From Methylovirgula sp. (GTDB taxonomy: Bacteria; Pseudomonadota; Alphaproteobacteria; Rhizobiales; Beijerinckiaceae), in assembly GCA_025356505.1 (NCBI GenBank), contig JANXSV010000402.1, positions 1 to 6,536 on the forward strand: a stretch of 6,536 nt of DNA, given 5' to 3'. The translations under genes and the position numbers were made by a program. Under the pieces are notes generated by a model that saw nothing but the letters and a program-made list of their open reading frames with translations, had not been told where the DNA came from and ran no database searches. How positions within the stretch are numbered: position 1 is the stretch's first letter; each line of letters starts with the position of its first letter. Shown one piece after another: positions 1 to 5,419 of this stretch.

Positions 1-17
1 CGCTTCGAGATTGGAGA

Positions 18-314
18 ATGGAGGCTAGAGTTCGACGAAAGGGTCAAAAGTATTATGTCATTTTAGAAGGAATTCATGCTGTCGATGGCGCGGTACCAGA
101 TTTAGTCATTCTATTTTCTGAAGCTTTTGATGAGTTCATAAAATATGTCACCCAAGTCCGAGACATGCTTACCAATTTCTCATTCCAAAATATTGGCCGT
201 CCGACAAACAACACCTTTTCTGGTATTCGTGATCCGTTGGGCAATATGAACGTTTGCCTTGGACCAAGCGGATATGAGCTCAATTACTTTCCTTTGACGG
301 CAAACTACGTCTGA
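18..314 (+). CDS. Hypothetical protein, AT-rich, possibly 5'-incomplete
   Basis: A 98-residue open frame that I do not recognise. It has no signal peptide, no clear membrane segment and no catalytic motif. It begins with a basic stretch (EARVRRKGQKYY), has a hydrophobic and acidic middle (VPDLVILFSEAFDEFI) and ends in a Gly/Asn/Pro-rich part. Base composition is clearly more AT-rich than the neighbouring genes, with many ATT, TTT and AAT codons, which suggests acquired DNA. The start is uncertain. The purine-rich GGAGA directly abuts the ATG, too close to act as a ribosome binding site, and the frame stays open upstream to the window edge, so the true start may lie outside the window. It converges with the acyltransferase gene, and a hairpin follows three bases after its TGA. 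It may be the C-terminal part of a longer protein. Confidence 0.45.
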   Translation: MEARVRRKGQKYYVILEGIHAVDGAVPDLVILFSEAFDEFIKYVTQVRDMLTNFSFQNIGRPTNNTFSGIRDPLGNMNVCLGPSGYELNYFPLTANYV

Positions 315-316
315 CG

Positions 317-331
317 GGCAATTTAATTGCC
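317..331 (+). terminator. Hairpin after the first gene, weak intrinsic terminator
   Basis: GGCAATT and AATTGCC form a perfect 7-base inverted repeat around a single T; as a real hairpin this is about 5 pairs with a 5-base loop. It starts three bases after the TGA of the upstream plus-strand gene. A short T-rich run (TTTTGTT) follows several bases later on the plus strand, and there is none on the minus strand. It therefore better fits termination of the plus-strand gene, although the gap before the T tract makes it a weak terminator. It lies between two convergent genes. Confidence 0.4.
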
Positions 332-357
332 GCTTCGATTTTGTTACAATCCGAAAT

Positions 358-1467
358 TCAGGCAAGTCTGGACATAGCTGTTGTTTTGCGGGTTTTGAGC
401 CAGCGATTGAGCGCCGCGCGCACCGGCTCATCGAACAGCGCTGTGGCAATATGCGCCACGCTCAGAATGACGCCGAGCGCGACGGTGATACCAAGCACTG
501 GTGTATCCGCGATGGGCGCGCCGATCAGCACGCTCCACATTGCGTTGACAAACTTCAAGCAGGGCAAATGCACCACATAAAGCGCGTAAGATAAGCGGCC
601 GAGCTGATGGCAAAGGCCGTAAAGCGCGGCAACAGGCTCAACCTGCGCGCCCATGGCCACCAGAAGCGGGGCGAATAAAAACACAAAGCTGAAATCATAG
701 GTCGCCCCGAGCGCGGTGACCGGAGCGAGCAAAGACACTGCCAGCATGGCCAATATGGCGGCGCTGCTCATGTGAAAGCGCGGAAACCAGCTTTGCCTCA
801 TGGCATGGAACAACATTTGCCCAAGCGTGAAGGATGCAAATACCCGTGCGACTGCGCCGGGCAGATCTTGCGTGAACGAGCCGAACATCAGCGAGCCGAA
901 GTCCGAGCCGAATTTTAAGACGCAGACGCTCGAGACAATGAAAATAAGCCCGATGTAGCGCATGGGCAGCCGAATGAGCACTGTGGCCCACACAAGGTTG
1001 ACCAGCACCTCGCAGCCCAACGACCACGCGACGCCGTTGAACGGATAGAGCGGTGGGACGGCAGCGTCAGCGAAGATTTGCGGCAGGCCGGAGAGGCCAA
1101 GGGCCAGTAGATAGGCATTGCCGGTGATTTCAGGATTGAGCCAGAGCGCACCCAAAATGCCAAAAATCGTGCCGAGCGCGTAGAGCGGATAAAGCCTTAT
1201 GCCCCGTATAACTGCAAAATCCCGAAGTGATATTTTGCCGGATTTAAGCTTGTCTTCGTAACACATGGTGATGACGAAGCCGCTGAGCAGAAAGAAGAAA
1301 TCTACGGCGAGGTAACCCTTTGAAAAAAAGTCTGTGCCCGCGAAAGTTTCGAACTTTATATGGCCATAGGATCGCATATGGAAAACAATGACGAGCAGAG
1401 ACGCAATGCCGCGCGCGGCGTCCAAAGTTGCAAGGCGGGTGGGGGCGGAATTAGGGTGTGTCGTCAT
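358..1467 (-). CDS. Acyltransferase family 3 (OafA/YrhL-like) membrane protein
   Basis: Integral inner-membrane O-acyltransferase of the Acyl_transf_3 family, 369 residues, near the usual size for a single-domain member. Proteins of this family move acetyl or other acyl groups onto surface glycans such as O-antigen, exopolysaccharide or Nod factor; the acceptor here cannot be told. Family signatures in order: LDAARGIASLLVIVFHM at about 15-31, with the conserved Arg19 and His30; DFFFLLSGFVI at 56-66; RGIRLYPLY at 88-96; N142 followed by WSLxxE (146-151); and the late SYALYVVHLP segment. Many hydrophobic helices alternate with short basic loops. The ATG start is chosen because the first conserved motif begins 15 residues in; the ribosome binding site is weak (a GGA about 8 bases upstream). 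No glycan-biosynthesis genes are adjacent, so it appears to be a lone modifier. It is divergent from the zinc-finger gene. Confidence 0.9.
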   Translation of the reverse strand: MTTHPNSAPTRLATLDAARGIASLLVIVFHMRSYGHIKFETFAGTDFFSKGYLAVDFFFLLSGFVITMCYEDKLKSGKISLRDFAVIRGIRLYPLYALGTIFGILGALWLNPEITGNAYLLALGLSGLPQIFADAAVPPLYPFNGVAWSLGCEVLVNLVWATVLIRLPMRYIGLIFIVSSVCVLKFGSDFGSLMFGSFTQDLPGAVARVFASFTLGQMLFHAMRQSWFPRFHMSSAAILAMLAVSLLAPVTALGATYDFSFVFLFAPLLVAMGAQVEPVAALYGLCHQLGRLSYALYVVHLPCLKFVNAMWSVLIGAPIADTPVLGITVALGVILSVAHIATALFDEPVRAALNRWLKTRKTTAMSRLA

Positions 1468-1605
1468 TGTCGCGTCCGGAATGAATTGCGCCTAAGGTTA
1501 AGGGCTAAACTTTAAGCTCTGGCTAAGAAGCGCGCTGTTTTGGCGGTTGCGAGCGGCGGGGCTTGGGTGCTAAAGAGAAAGCCATAACCGACGGAACCTG
1601 CAACC
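1468..1605. promoter_or_regulatory. Divergent intergenic region with a GGCTAA direct repeat
   Basis: This 138-base gap separates the divergently transcribed acyltransferase (minus) and zinc-finger (plus) genes, so it should hold promoters for both. I see no convincing sigma-70 boxes on either strand. The only visible structure is the hexamer GGCTAA at 1503-1508 and again at 1521-1526, 18 bases apart start to start, in an otherwise AT-rich patch. That spacing is close to two helical turns and could suit a dimeric regulator, but two hexamers may well be chance. Confidence 0.3.
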
Positions 1606-1842
1606 ATGGCTGACAACACTATTCCGCATTTTCACAACGAGCTCGGTGTGGCGAAAATTGCAGTTGGTGCCCGCGAATTCATGTGTATCGGCGCGTTGCC
1701 GCCGTTTGACCATCCGCATATTTTTATCGATGTCGGGCACGACGGGCAGGCTGTATGCCCCTATTGTTCGACGCTTTATGTGTATCGCGCCGATCTGCAT
1801 GGCAAAAGCGATCCTGCGAGCTGCGAACTTGTGGATGCGTAA
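1606..1842 (+). CDS. Zinc-finger (zf-CHCC) protein, NDUFS6-like complex I accessory homologue
   Basis: A 78-residue protein of the zf-CHCC family, the bacterial counterpart of the mitochondrial complex I subunit NDUFS6 (13 kDa). Putative zinc ligands are Cys27, His36, Cys51 and Cys54, in the spacing C-x8-H-x14-C-x2-C, with the typical CPYCSTLYVY segment after the third ligand. Known for the family: such proteins occur as complex I accessory subunits in alphaproteobacteria and mitochondria. That this one binds NADH dehydrogenase is inference, since no nuo genes are in the window. The ATG is supported by the usual family length; the ribosome binding site is weak. The next gene, an FAD monooxygenase, follows 54 bases later on the same strand, so the two may share a transcript. 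No signal peptide is seen, which fits a cytoplasmic protein docked at the membrane. Confidence 0.88.
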   Translation: MADNTIPHFHNELGVAKIAVGAREFMCIGALPPFDHPHIFIDVGHDGQAVCPYCSTLYVYRADLHGKSDPASCELVDA

Positions 1843-1896
1843 GTCAGGAGCGGGCACTGCTCGCGCCGTGACAGCTGTCGGTCAAAAGTCGATCGC

Positions 1897-3021
1897 GTGA
1901 GCCAGAGGGCGCTGATTTGCGGTGCCGGAATCGGCGGTTTGAGCGCAGCACTGGCGCTGGCGCAATCCGGCTGGCAAGTGGACCTTCGCGACAAGGCAAA
2001 AGCGCTGGAAGAGGCAGGGGCGGGGGTTCAACTTTCGCCCAATGCCACGCGAATTTTGCAGGATTTGGGCGTGATTGACGCTGTTACGGCCCATGCAACC
2101 GCGCCGGACGCGGTTGTTGTGCGGCGCGGACACGATGCTGCACTTTTGTCGCGGATGCCGCTGGGGCCAAGGGCATTGGCGAGATGGCACGCGCCGAGCC
2201 TGGTCATTCACCGCGCCGATCTTCAAGGCATACTGCTCGACGCCGTGCAGAAACATGCGTCCATTTCGCTGACTTTGAACGCGGCAAAGGCCGATACCGC
2301 GCTTGAGGGCGCTGATGTTCTGATCGGTGCTGATGGCTTGCGCTCGGCCATCCGGGGCGCTCTGGGCGTTGCAGGTGCACTCAAGTTTACCGGCCAGGTG
2401 GCATGGCGGGCGCTGGTTCCGATGGCGGATGTGCCGCCCCTGCTTCGCGGCAACGAAACCGCGCTTTGGCTCGGCGCAAAGACGCATCTGGTGCATTATC
2501 CCTTACGCAAAGCCTCGGTTCTAAATGTGGTGGCGATTGCCGAGATGGACGAAACCGGGTCCGGCTGGAGTGAGCAGGCCGCGCCGGAGAAACTCTTCCG
2601 AGCCTTTGCCGGATGGGCAAAAGCGCCGCGGGAGTTGCTTCAGACCGCGCCAGAGTGGCGGTGTTGGTCGCTTTATGACCGTGACCCAGCACCATCTTGG
2701 GGCGTGGGGGAGGTGACGCTACTCGGCGATGCGGCGCATCCGAGTTTGCCGTTTTTGGCACAGGGCGCAGCGCAGGCGATAGAAGATGCGGCGGCGTTGG
2801 CGCGGCATCTCAAGGCTGGCACGGTCGGCTCCGTCGCGGCAAAACTGCGCGCGTATGAGGCGGAGCGCATCCCGCGGACGGCGCGTGTGCAGTTGGCGGC
2901 GCGCCAACAGGCGAAGATTTATCATCTGTCCGGGCCGATGGCCTTCGCGCGGGATTTGGTGATGCGAAGTCTGGGCCCGGAGCGCCTTCAGGCGCGTTAT
3001 GACTGGATTTATTGCGCGTAA
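1897..3021 (+). CDS. FAD-dependent monooxygenase, salicylate hydroxylase-like
   Basis: A 374-residue group A flavoprotein monooxygenase, which would use NAD(P)H and oxygen to hydroxylate an aromatic or related substrate. FAD-binding signatures appear in order: the dinucleotide fold GxGxxG at Gly9-Gly11-Gly14 in the first strand; an acidic/basic end of the second strand (LRD, about 30-32); the Arg106 region (VIHRADLQ); the DG motif GADG at 144-147; and the GD motif GDAAHP at 277-282, followed by LAQGAAQAIEDA. The C-terminal end (RxDWIY-like) also fits salicylate 1-monooxygenase relatives. The GTG start is chosen because the first FAD strand begins three residues later; no good Shine-Dalgarno precedes it. 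The substrate is not knowable here. No ring-cleavage or transport genes lie nearby, so a catabolic role is not supported by context. A UbiH-like ubiquinone role is possible but less likely from the motifs. Confidence 0.88.
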   Translation: MSQRALICGAGIGGLSAALALAQSGWQVDLRDKAKALEEAGAGVQLSPNATRILQDLGVIDAVTAHATAPDAVVVRRGHDAALLSRMPLGPRALARWHAPSLVIHRADLQGILLDAVQKHASISLTLNAAKADTALEGADVLIGADGLRSAIRGALGVAGALKFTGQVAWRALVPMADVPPLLRGNETALWLGAKTHLVHYPLRKASVLNVVAIAEMDETGSGWSEQAAPEKLFRAFAGWAKAPRELLQTAPEWRCWSLYDRDPAPSWGVGEVTLLGDAAHPSLPFLAQGAAQAIEDAAALARHLKAGTVGSVAAKLRAYEAERIPRTARVQLAARQQAKIYHLSGPMAFARDLVMRSLGPERLQARYDWIYCA

Positions 3022-3037
3022 TTGCGAAAACGGGGGG

Positions 3038-3229
3038 CTAGTCTCCGCCGTCGCCATCCGAGTCTGTGTCAGAATCGCTGTCTCCGGAAATGAGCCAGTC
3101 GAAAAACCCGGAGCCACCCCCATCTGATTCTGAGCTGCCGCTTCCCGGTGTGGCGCTGTGCATCATGTAAAGCACGACAGCGGCCAAAGGGATAAGCGCG
3201 AGCAGGACGATGGTCTGGATCTGAGATAT
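3038..3229 (-). CDS. Small membrane protein with Asp/Ser-rich tail, apparent ATA start
   Basis: A 63-residue protein not recognised as any named family. After a short SQIQT start comes one hydrophobic segment at about residues 7-22 (IVLLALIPLAAVVLYM), then a Gly/Ser linker, an aromatic patch GFFDWLISG at about 41-49, and a strongly acidic tail of alternating Asp and Ser ending in Asp-Gly repeats. Likely a single-pass or signal-anchored membrane protein with the acidic tail exposed; calcium binding by the tail is only a guess. The frame has no ATG, GTG or TTG between an upstream stop and the membrane helix, but GGGAGG lies six bases before ATA (3229-3227), so ATA is the best start; a sequence error from ATG is the main alternative. 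It starts 35 bases after the Mrr gene on the same strand, so cotranscription is likely. It converges with the monooxygenase gene, 16 bases away. Confidence 0.6.
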   Translation of the reverse strand: MSQIQTIVLLALIPLAAVVLYMMHSATPGSGSSESDGGGSGFFDWLISGDSDSDTDSDGDGGD

Positions 3230-3234
3230 GGTTC

Positions 3235-3247
3235 GCCTCCCGGAGGC
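3235..3247 (-). promoter_or_regulatory. Ribosome binding site inside an inverted repeat
   Basis: The Shine-Dalgarno GGGAGG (3241-3236) is six bases before the ATA start codon of the small membrane protein gene and decides that start. It is also half of a perfect inverted repeat, GCCTCC-G-GGAGGC read on the minus strand, which can fold as five pairs with a three-base loop. Folding would hide the ribosome binding site. Translational control by this fold, or coupling to translation of the Mrr gene just upstream, is inference. Confidence 0.5.
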
Positions 3248-3264
3248 TTTCGACTGCGCCGGTT

Positions 3265-4149
3265 CTAAACGCCCTCGAAAAAATCCGCCTCAATTTCGAC
3301 TTCTTCAACCTGGCGCACAATGACGCCAAGTTTGAGCTCTTTCAGCAGGCCGCATAGCGCTTCGCCATCCACAAGATCAACAGGCAAGGCTCCGGCGCGG
3401 GCGGCTTCGGCTTGTGCAGCGGCGGTAAAGGTGGAGGTCGTGAAAATAAGGCCTTTTTCGGCGCGGCCCATCATTGCGCCGCGAAAGTCCCGCACCTCGG
3501 CGGCACCGACCGACGCTTTCCATTTTTTGCACTGAAACATGACATGGAAAGACAATAAATTCACCCGCAGAACGCCGATGCCATCAATTCCGCCATCGCC
3601 GCTGCGACCCGTTACTTCGACGCGGGTGAAGCCGTTTTCGCGCAACAGGCGTTGACAGAGGCGCTCAAAGCCATCCGGTTTCATGGCCATGATGGCGCTT
3701 AGCAGGCGCGTTTGCCACGTGGCGTGGCCTTCAACCGCCAAATCTATAGCGTCTTCTTGTTCAGCCGGTGTGATGCGCCCGGCGCGATTTCTGGAGGCCG
3801 AGGCGACGATGTTGCGCAGATTTCTGTCTTCACTGCCCAGCGCCTCACGCCCGGCACTGGTCAAAATCCAGACGCCGCGTCGCTCACTGGCGATAAGCCC
3901 GGCAATTTTCAGGTAGGAGCGCGCCCAGGACAAGCGGTCGGCGATGATGGCGGCGCCGCTTGTCGGGTAGACCAGATCCAACTGCGCCTGCGAGAGTTTT
4001 AGGTCTGCAACAACGGCATTGTCGATTTCTTCGACTGTGCCGGAGCGGCCCAGCTTGGCCAGCGCCCGCAATGTGGGCTGCATCAGCGCATCGTAGCGCG
4101 GCAGACTGGCGATGTCGGCTTCGGGTTTTGACACTTTAACCGGACTCAC
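3265..4149 (-). CDS. Mrr-type restriction endonuclease
   Basis: A 294-residue two-domain protein of the Mrr family, modification-dependent (type IV) DNA endonucleases of the PD-(D/E)xK fold. The N-terminal Mrr_N winged-helix DNA-binding domain spans about 15-105 (YDALMQPTLRAL, then DRLSWARSYLKIAGLI and RRGVWILTSAG). The C-terminal catalytic domain spans about 155-275: Glu162 in FERLCQRLL, the GDGGIDG core with catalytic Asp189, and the QxK motif at Gln206-Cys207-Lys208 (FQCKKW). All expected catalytic residues are present, so it should be active. Known for E. coli Mrr: it cuts methylated DNA and responds to pressure stress. Whether this one defends against phage is inference. The start is a GTG with no clear Shine-Dalgarno; the frame is open back to the preceding gene's stop, so the N-terminus may be slightly longer. 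It lies 54 bases after the secreted-protein gene and 35 before the small membrane protein. No modification methylase is adjacent, as expected for type IV. Confidence 0.9.
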   Translation of the reverse strand: MSPVKVSKPEADIASLPRYDALMQPTLRALAKLGRSGTVEEIDNAVVADLKLSQAQLDLVYPTSGAAIIADRLSWARSYLKIAGLIASERRGVWILTSAGREALGSEDRNLRNIVASASRNRAGRITPAEQEDAIDLAVEGHATWQTRLLSAIMAMKPDGFERLCQRLLRENGFTRVEVTGRSGDGGIDGIGVLRVNLLSFHVMFQCKKWKASVGAAEVRDFRGAMMGRAEKGLIFTTSTFTAAAQAEAARAGALPVDLVDGEALCGLLKELKLGVIVRQVEEVEIEADFFEGV

Positions 4150-4203
4150 TGGTGAGAAACATGGCGCGCCGGGCTCGTATTTTCCGATCAGCTTTGACGC
4201 GTT

Positions 4204-4563
4204 TTATTCTACTTTTACATTGATGGTTACGTTGCTTTTGCCTTTCATCCCGTAGTCGCTCAAAAATGTGAAGCTATCCGTGCCGTGGTATCCTGGTTTT
4301 GATTGATATACGATGCGGTCTAAGCCTTCGGCGCGCGCAATTCCATGTTGTGCAGGCACTAAAACCGAGAGACTTTCCATCATCGTGCCGCGGTGGCGTA
4401 TAAGTGTGCCACATGCCTGGCCACTTTGCGCGACCACTATCCCTGATCCGTCGACGCCGTACGGCACACGCCAATTGAAGATACAAGCAGCCTGTGCCGG
4501 GAATGTCGACAAAGATGTAGTTGAAAATATTACAAACAAAAATGCTATTTTTTGAAAATTCAT
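4204..4563 (-). CDS. Small secreted protein with Ig-like C-terminal motif
   Basis: A 119-residue exported protein of no named family. The N-terminus is a clear Sec signal peptide (basic start, hydrophobic core IAFLFVIFS) with probable cleavage after AQA at residue 25. Cys27 is next to the cleavage site, but the lipobox is not canonical (Gln at -3), so a lipoprotein is unlikely. Cys27 and Cys51 could form a disulfide. The C-terminal third (PGYHGTDSFTF, then SNVTINVKV) matches the last strands of bacterial Ig-like/cadherin-like repeats, which usually occur in long adhesins. Here a single short unit stands alone. The start is fixed by GGGGAG six bases before the ATG at 4563; a longer open frame to 4710 runs through the tRNA and is not coding. 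The gene is AT-rich relative to its neighbours, suggesting acquisition. Function unknown. Confidence 0.72.
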   Translation of the reverse strand: MNFQKIAFLFVIFSTTSLSTFPAQAACIFNWRVPYGVDGSGIVVAQSGQACGTLIRHRGTMMESLSVLVPAQHGIARAEGLDRIVYQSKPGYHGTDSFTFLSDYGMKGKSNVTINVKVE

Positions 4564-4569
4564 AGGTAT

Positions 4570-4575
4570 CTCCCC
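4570..4575 (-). promoter_or_regulatory. Shine-Dalgarno of the secreted protein gene
   Basis: GGGGAG on the minus strand, six bases before the ATG at 4563-4561. It is one of the two strongest ribosome binding sites in the window and decides the short start, which also places a signal peptide exactly at the N-terminus, over the longer frame that overlaps the tRNA. Confidence 0.75.
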
Positions 4576-4610
4576 AAACCCAATCCTAAAGTAGAATCGG
4601 GTAAAGAGGT

Positions 4611-4639
4611 ATTTTAGGCAAGACAATTTTGATAGAAAA
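4611..4639 (-). promoter_or_regulatory. Possible sigma-70 promoter for the secreted protein gene
   Basis: A good -10 box TAAAAT (4616-4611) lies about 48 bases before the ATG of the secreted protein gene, which would give a leader of roughly 40 bases. The hexamer 17 bases upstream, TTTTCT (4639-4634), is a poor -35. The AT-rich setting makes chance matches likely, so this is tentative. If real, the gene, and perhaps mrr after it, is transcribed apart from the tRNA. Confidence 0.25.
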
Positions 4640-4654
4640 GCGTGGACAAGTTTC

Positions 4655-4671
4655 GAGCTTGGCATGAGCTC
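4655..4671 (-). terminator. Small hairpin after tRNA-Leu
   Basis: GAGCT and AGCTC form a 5-pair stem around a 7-base loop, starting about ten bases past the encoded CCA end of the tRNA. No T run follows on the minus strand, so it is a poor intrinsic terminator. It may serve in tRNA 3' processing or be chance. Confidence 0.22.
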
Positions 4672-4680
4672 CCAAAACTC

Positions 4681-4765
4681 TGGTGTGGACGGCGGGAATC
4701 GAACCCGCACACCATAAGGCGAGAGATTTTAAGTCTCTTGCGTCTACCAATTTCGCCACGTCCAC
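4681..4765 (-). tRNA. tRNA-Leu (anticodon TAA)
   Basis: A complete class II tRNA. The acceptor stem GTGGACG pairs with CGTCCAC, followed by discriminator A and a genomically encoded CCA (4683-4681). The anticodon stem AGAGA/TCTCT closes the loop CTTAAAA, giving anticodon TAA for leucine UUA codons. A long variable arm (CGCC-TTAT-GGTG) is typical of leucine tRNAs, and the T arm GCGGG-TTCGATT-CCCGC is perfect. It lies 54 bases downstream of gpt on the same strand. A weak promoter-like pair (TTGCCC, 16 bases, GTTAAG) is just upstream, so it may have its own promoter or be processed from a gpt transcript. The UUA codon is rare in GC-rich genomes, so this is probably the only gene for that isoacceptor. 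The 3' end faces the AT-rich secreted protein gene, but I found no duplicate of the tRNA end nearby. Confidence 0.97.
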
Positions 4766-4797
4766 CTGCATGAACCGCTTAACGGCTTTGGCCTTTG

Positions 4798-4811
4798 CGG
4801 GCAAGAGCCCG
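4798..4811. terminator. Short GC hairpin between gpt and tRNA-Leu
   Basis: CGGGC and GCCCG pair around a 4-base loop, about nine bases beyond the gpt stop codon. On the minus strand, the direction of gpt, it is followed by CAAAGG rather than a T run. It is therefore at most a weak terminator or a 3' end stabiliser. A TTTT lies on the plus-strand side, but no plus-strand gene is there to end. Confidence 0.3.
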
Positions 4812-4819
4812 AGACAGTT

Positions 4820-5326
4820 TTAACCCACCGTATCCTTTGAAATCGGCGGCTGGAAGCTCAGGCCCATGTCCCAGGGGAAGTAAATCCAGGTGTCCTGCGA
4901 CACTTCGGTGATGAAGGTATCCACCAAAGGCCGCCCCAAAGGCTTGGCATAGACAGTGGCATAATGCGCATTGGGCAGCATATCGCGCACCACTTTAAAC
5001 GTGCCGCCGGTATCGACGAGATCGTCGACGACGAGGATTTTTCCGCCCTGATGATTAATGCCTGATGCTGCATCGGCGATGCCCTTGATGACCTTCAGAC
5101 CGGATTGGTTCTGATAATCATGATAGGAGGCAATGCATACGGTTTCGATCATGCGGATACCAAGTTCGCGCGAGACGATGGCAGCTGGCACAAGGCCACC
5201 GCGCGTGATGCAAACAATCGCGTCAAAAGGGCCGGCGGCGGACAGACGCCATGCCAGAGCGCGCGCATCGCGGTGGAACTGATCCCATGAAACGGGGAAG
5301 GCCTTGGGGGAGAGAGGTTCAGACAT
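4820..5326 (-). CDS. gpt: Xanthine-guanine phosphoribosyltransferase
   Basis: A 168-residue purine salvage enzyme that joins xanthine or guanine to PRPP, giving XMP or GMP; cytoplasmic and probably membrane-associated, as is E. coli Gpt (152 residues). Features: a PRPP-binding loop at about 97-109 ([13 protein letters not shown]) with the paired Asp101-Asp102; the [10 protein letters not shown] loop at 39-48 that contacts pyrophosphate; Lys128 in YAKP, expected to contact the purine 6-oxo group; and the base-stacking region [10 protein letters not shown] at about 146-155. All expected residues are present. The ATG at 5326 is preferred because family members begin close to the [12 protein letters not shown] segment; a TTG start at 5362 would add 12 basic residues. 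The ribosome binding site is weak (AGAAGAG). It lies 93 bases after the CinA-like gene on the same strand, a pairing I recall from related alphaproteobacteria. Confidence 0.95.
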   Translation of the reverse strand: MSEPLSPKAFPVSWDQFHRDARALAWRLSAAGPFDAIVCITRGGLVPAAIVSRELGIRMIETVCIASYHDYQNQSGLKVIKGIADAASGINHQGGKILVVDDLVDTGGTFKVVRDMLPNAHYATVYAKPLGRPLVDTFITEVSQDTWIYFPWDMGLSFQPPISKDTVG

Positions 5327-5419
5327 GTTGGCTCTTCTTCGTTTTGGCCTAATCCTCACCAAGAAGGAGAGCGACGCATTGGTGCGCCGATCCTTCGATC
5401 GTGACGGGAAGAGCCTTAA

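Noticed and set aside
2387..2761. Minus-strand frame of 124 residues opposite the monooxygenase
   Set aside because: An Arg/Pro/Ala-rich antisense shadow of a well-supported gene.
3069..3329. 86-residue minus-strand frame between Mrr and the small membrane protein
   Set aside because: It overlaps the end of the Mrr gene and the small gene in another frame, is rich in Arg, and has no ribosome binding site or recognisable domain.
3038..4149. Toxin-antitoxin reading of Mrr and the small protein
   Set aside because: A membrane-anchored acidic protein downstream of an Mrr nuclease does not match any toxin-antitoxin type I know; only the looser pairing is kept as a finding.
4641..4650. Possible attachment-site repeat of the tRNA end (CGTGGACAAG)
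   Set aside because: Only about six bases match the tRNA acceptor sequence, far too short for an integrase core.
4564..4710. Extended N-terminus of the secreted protein (long frame starting at 4710)
   Set aside because: Its first residues are a reading of the tRNA-Leu 3' half, and a strong Shine-Dalgarno plus a signal peptide fix the start at 4563.
5356..5379. Seven-residue leader frame (MRRSPSW) upstream of gpt
   Set aside because: It ends 29 bases before the gpt start, but has no well-placed ribosome binding site and no sign of an attenuator; likely chance.
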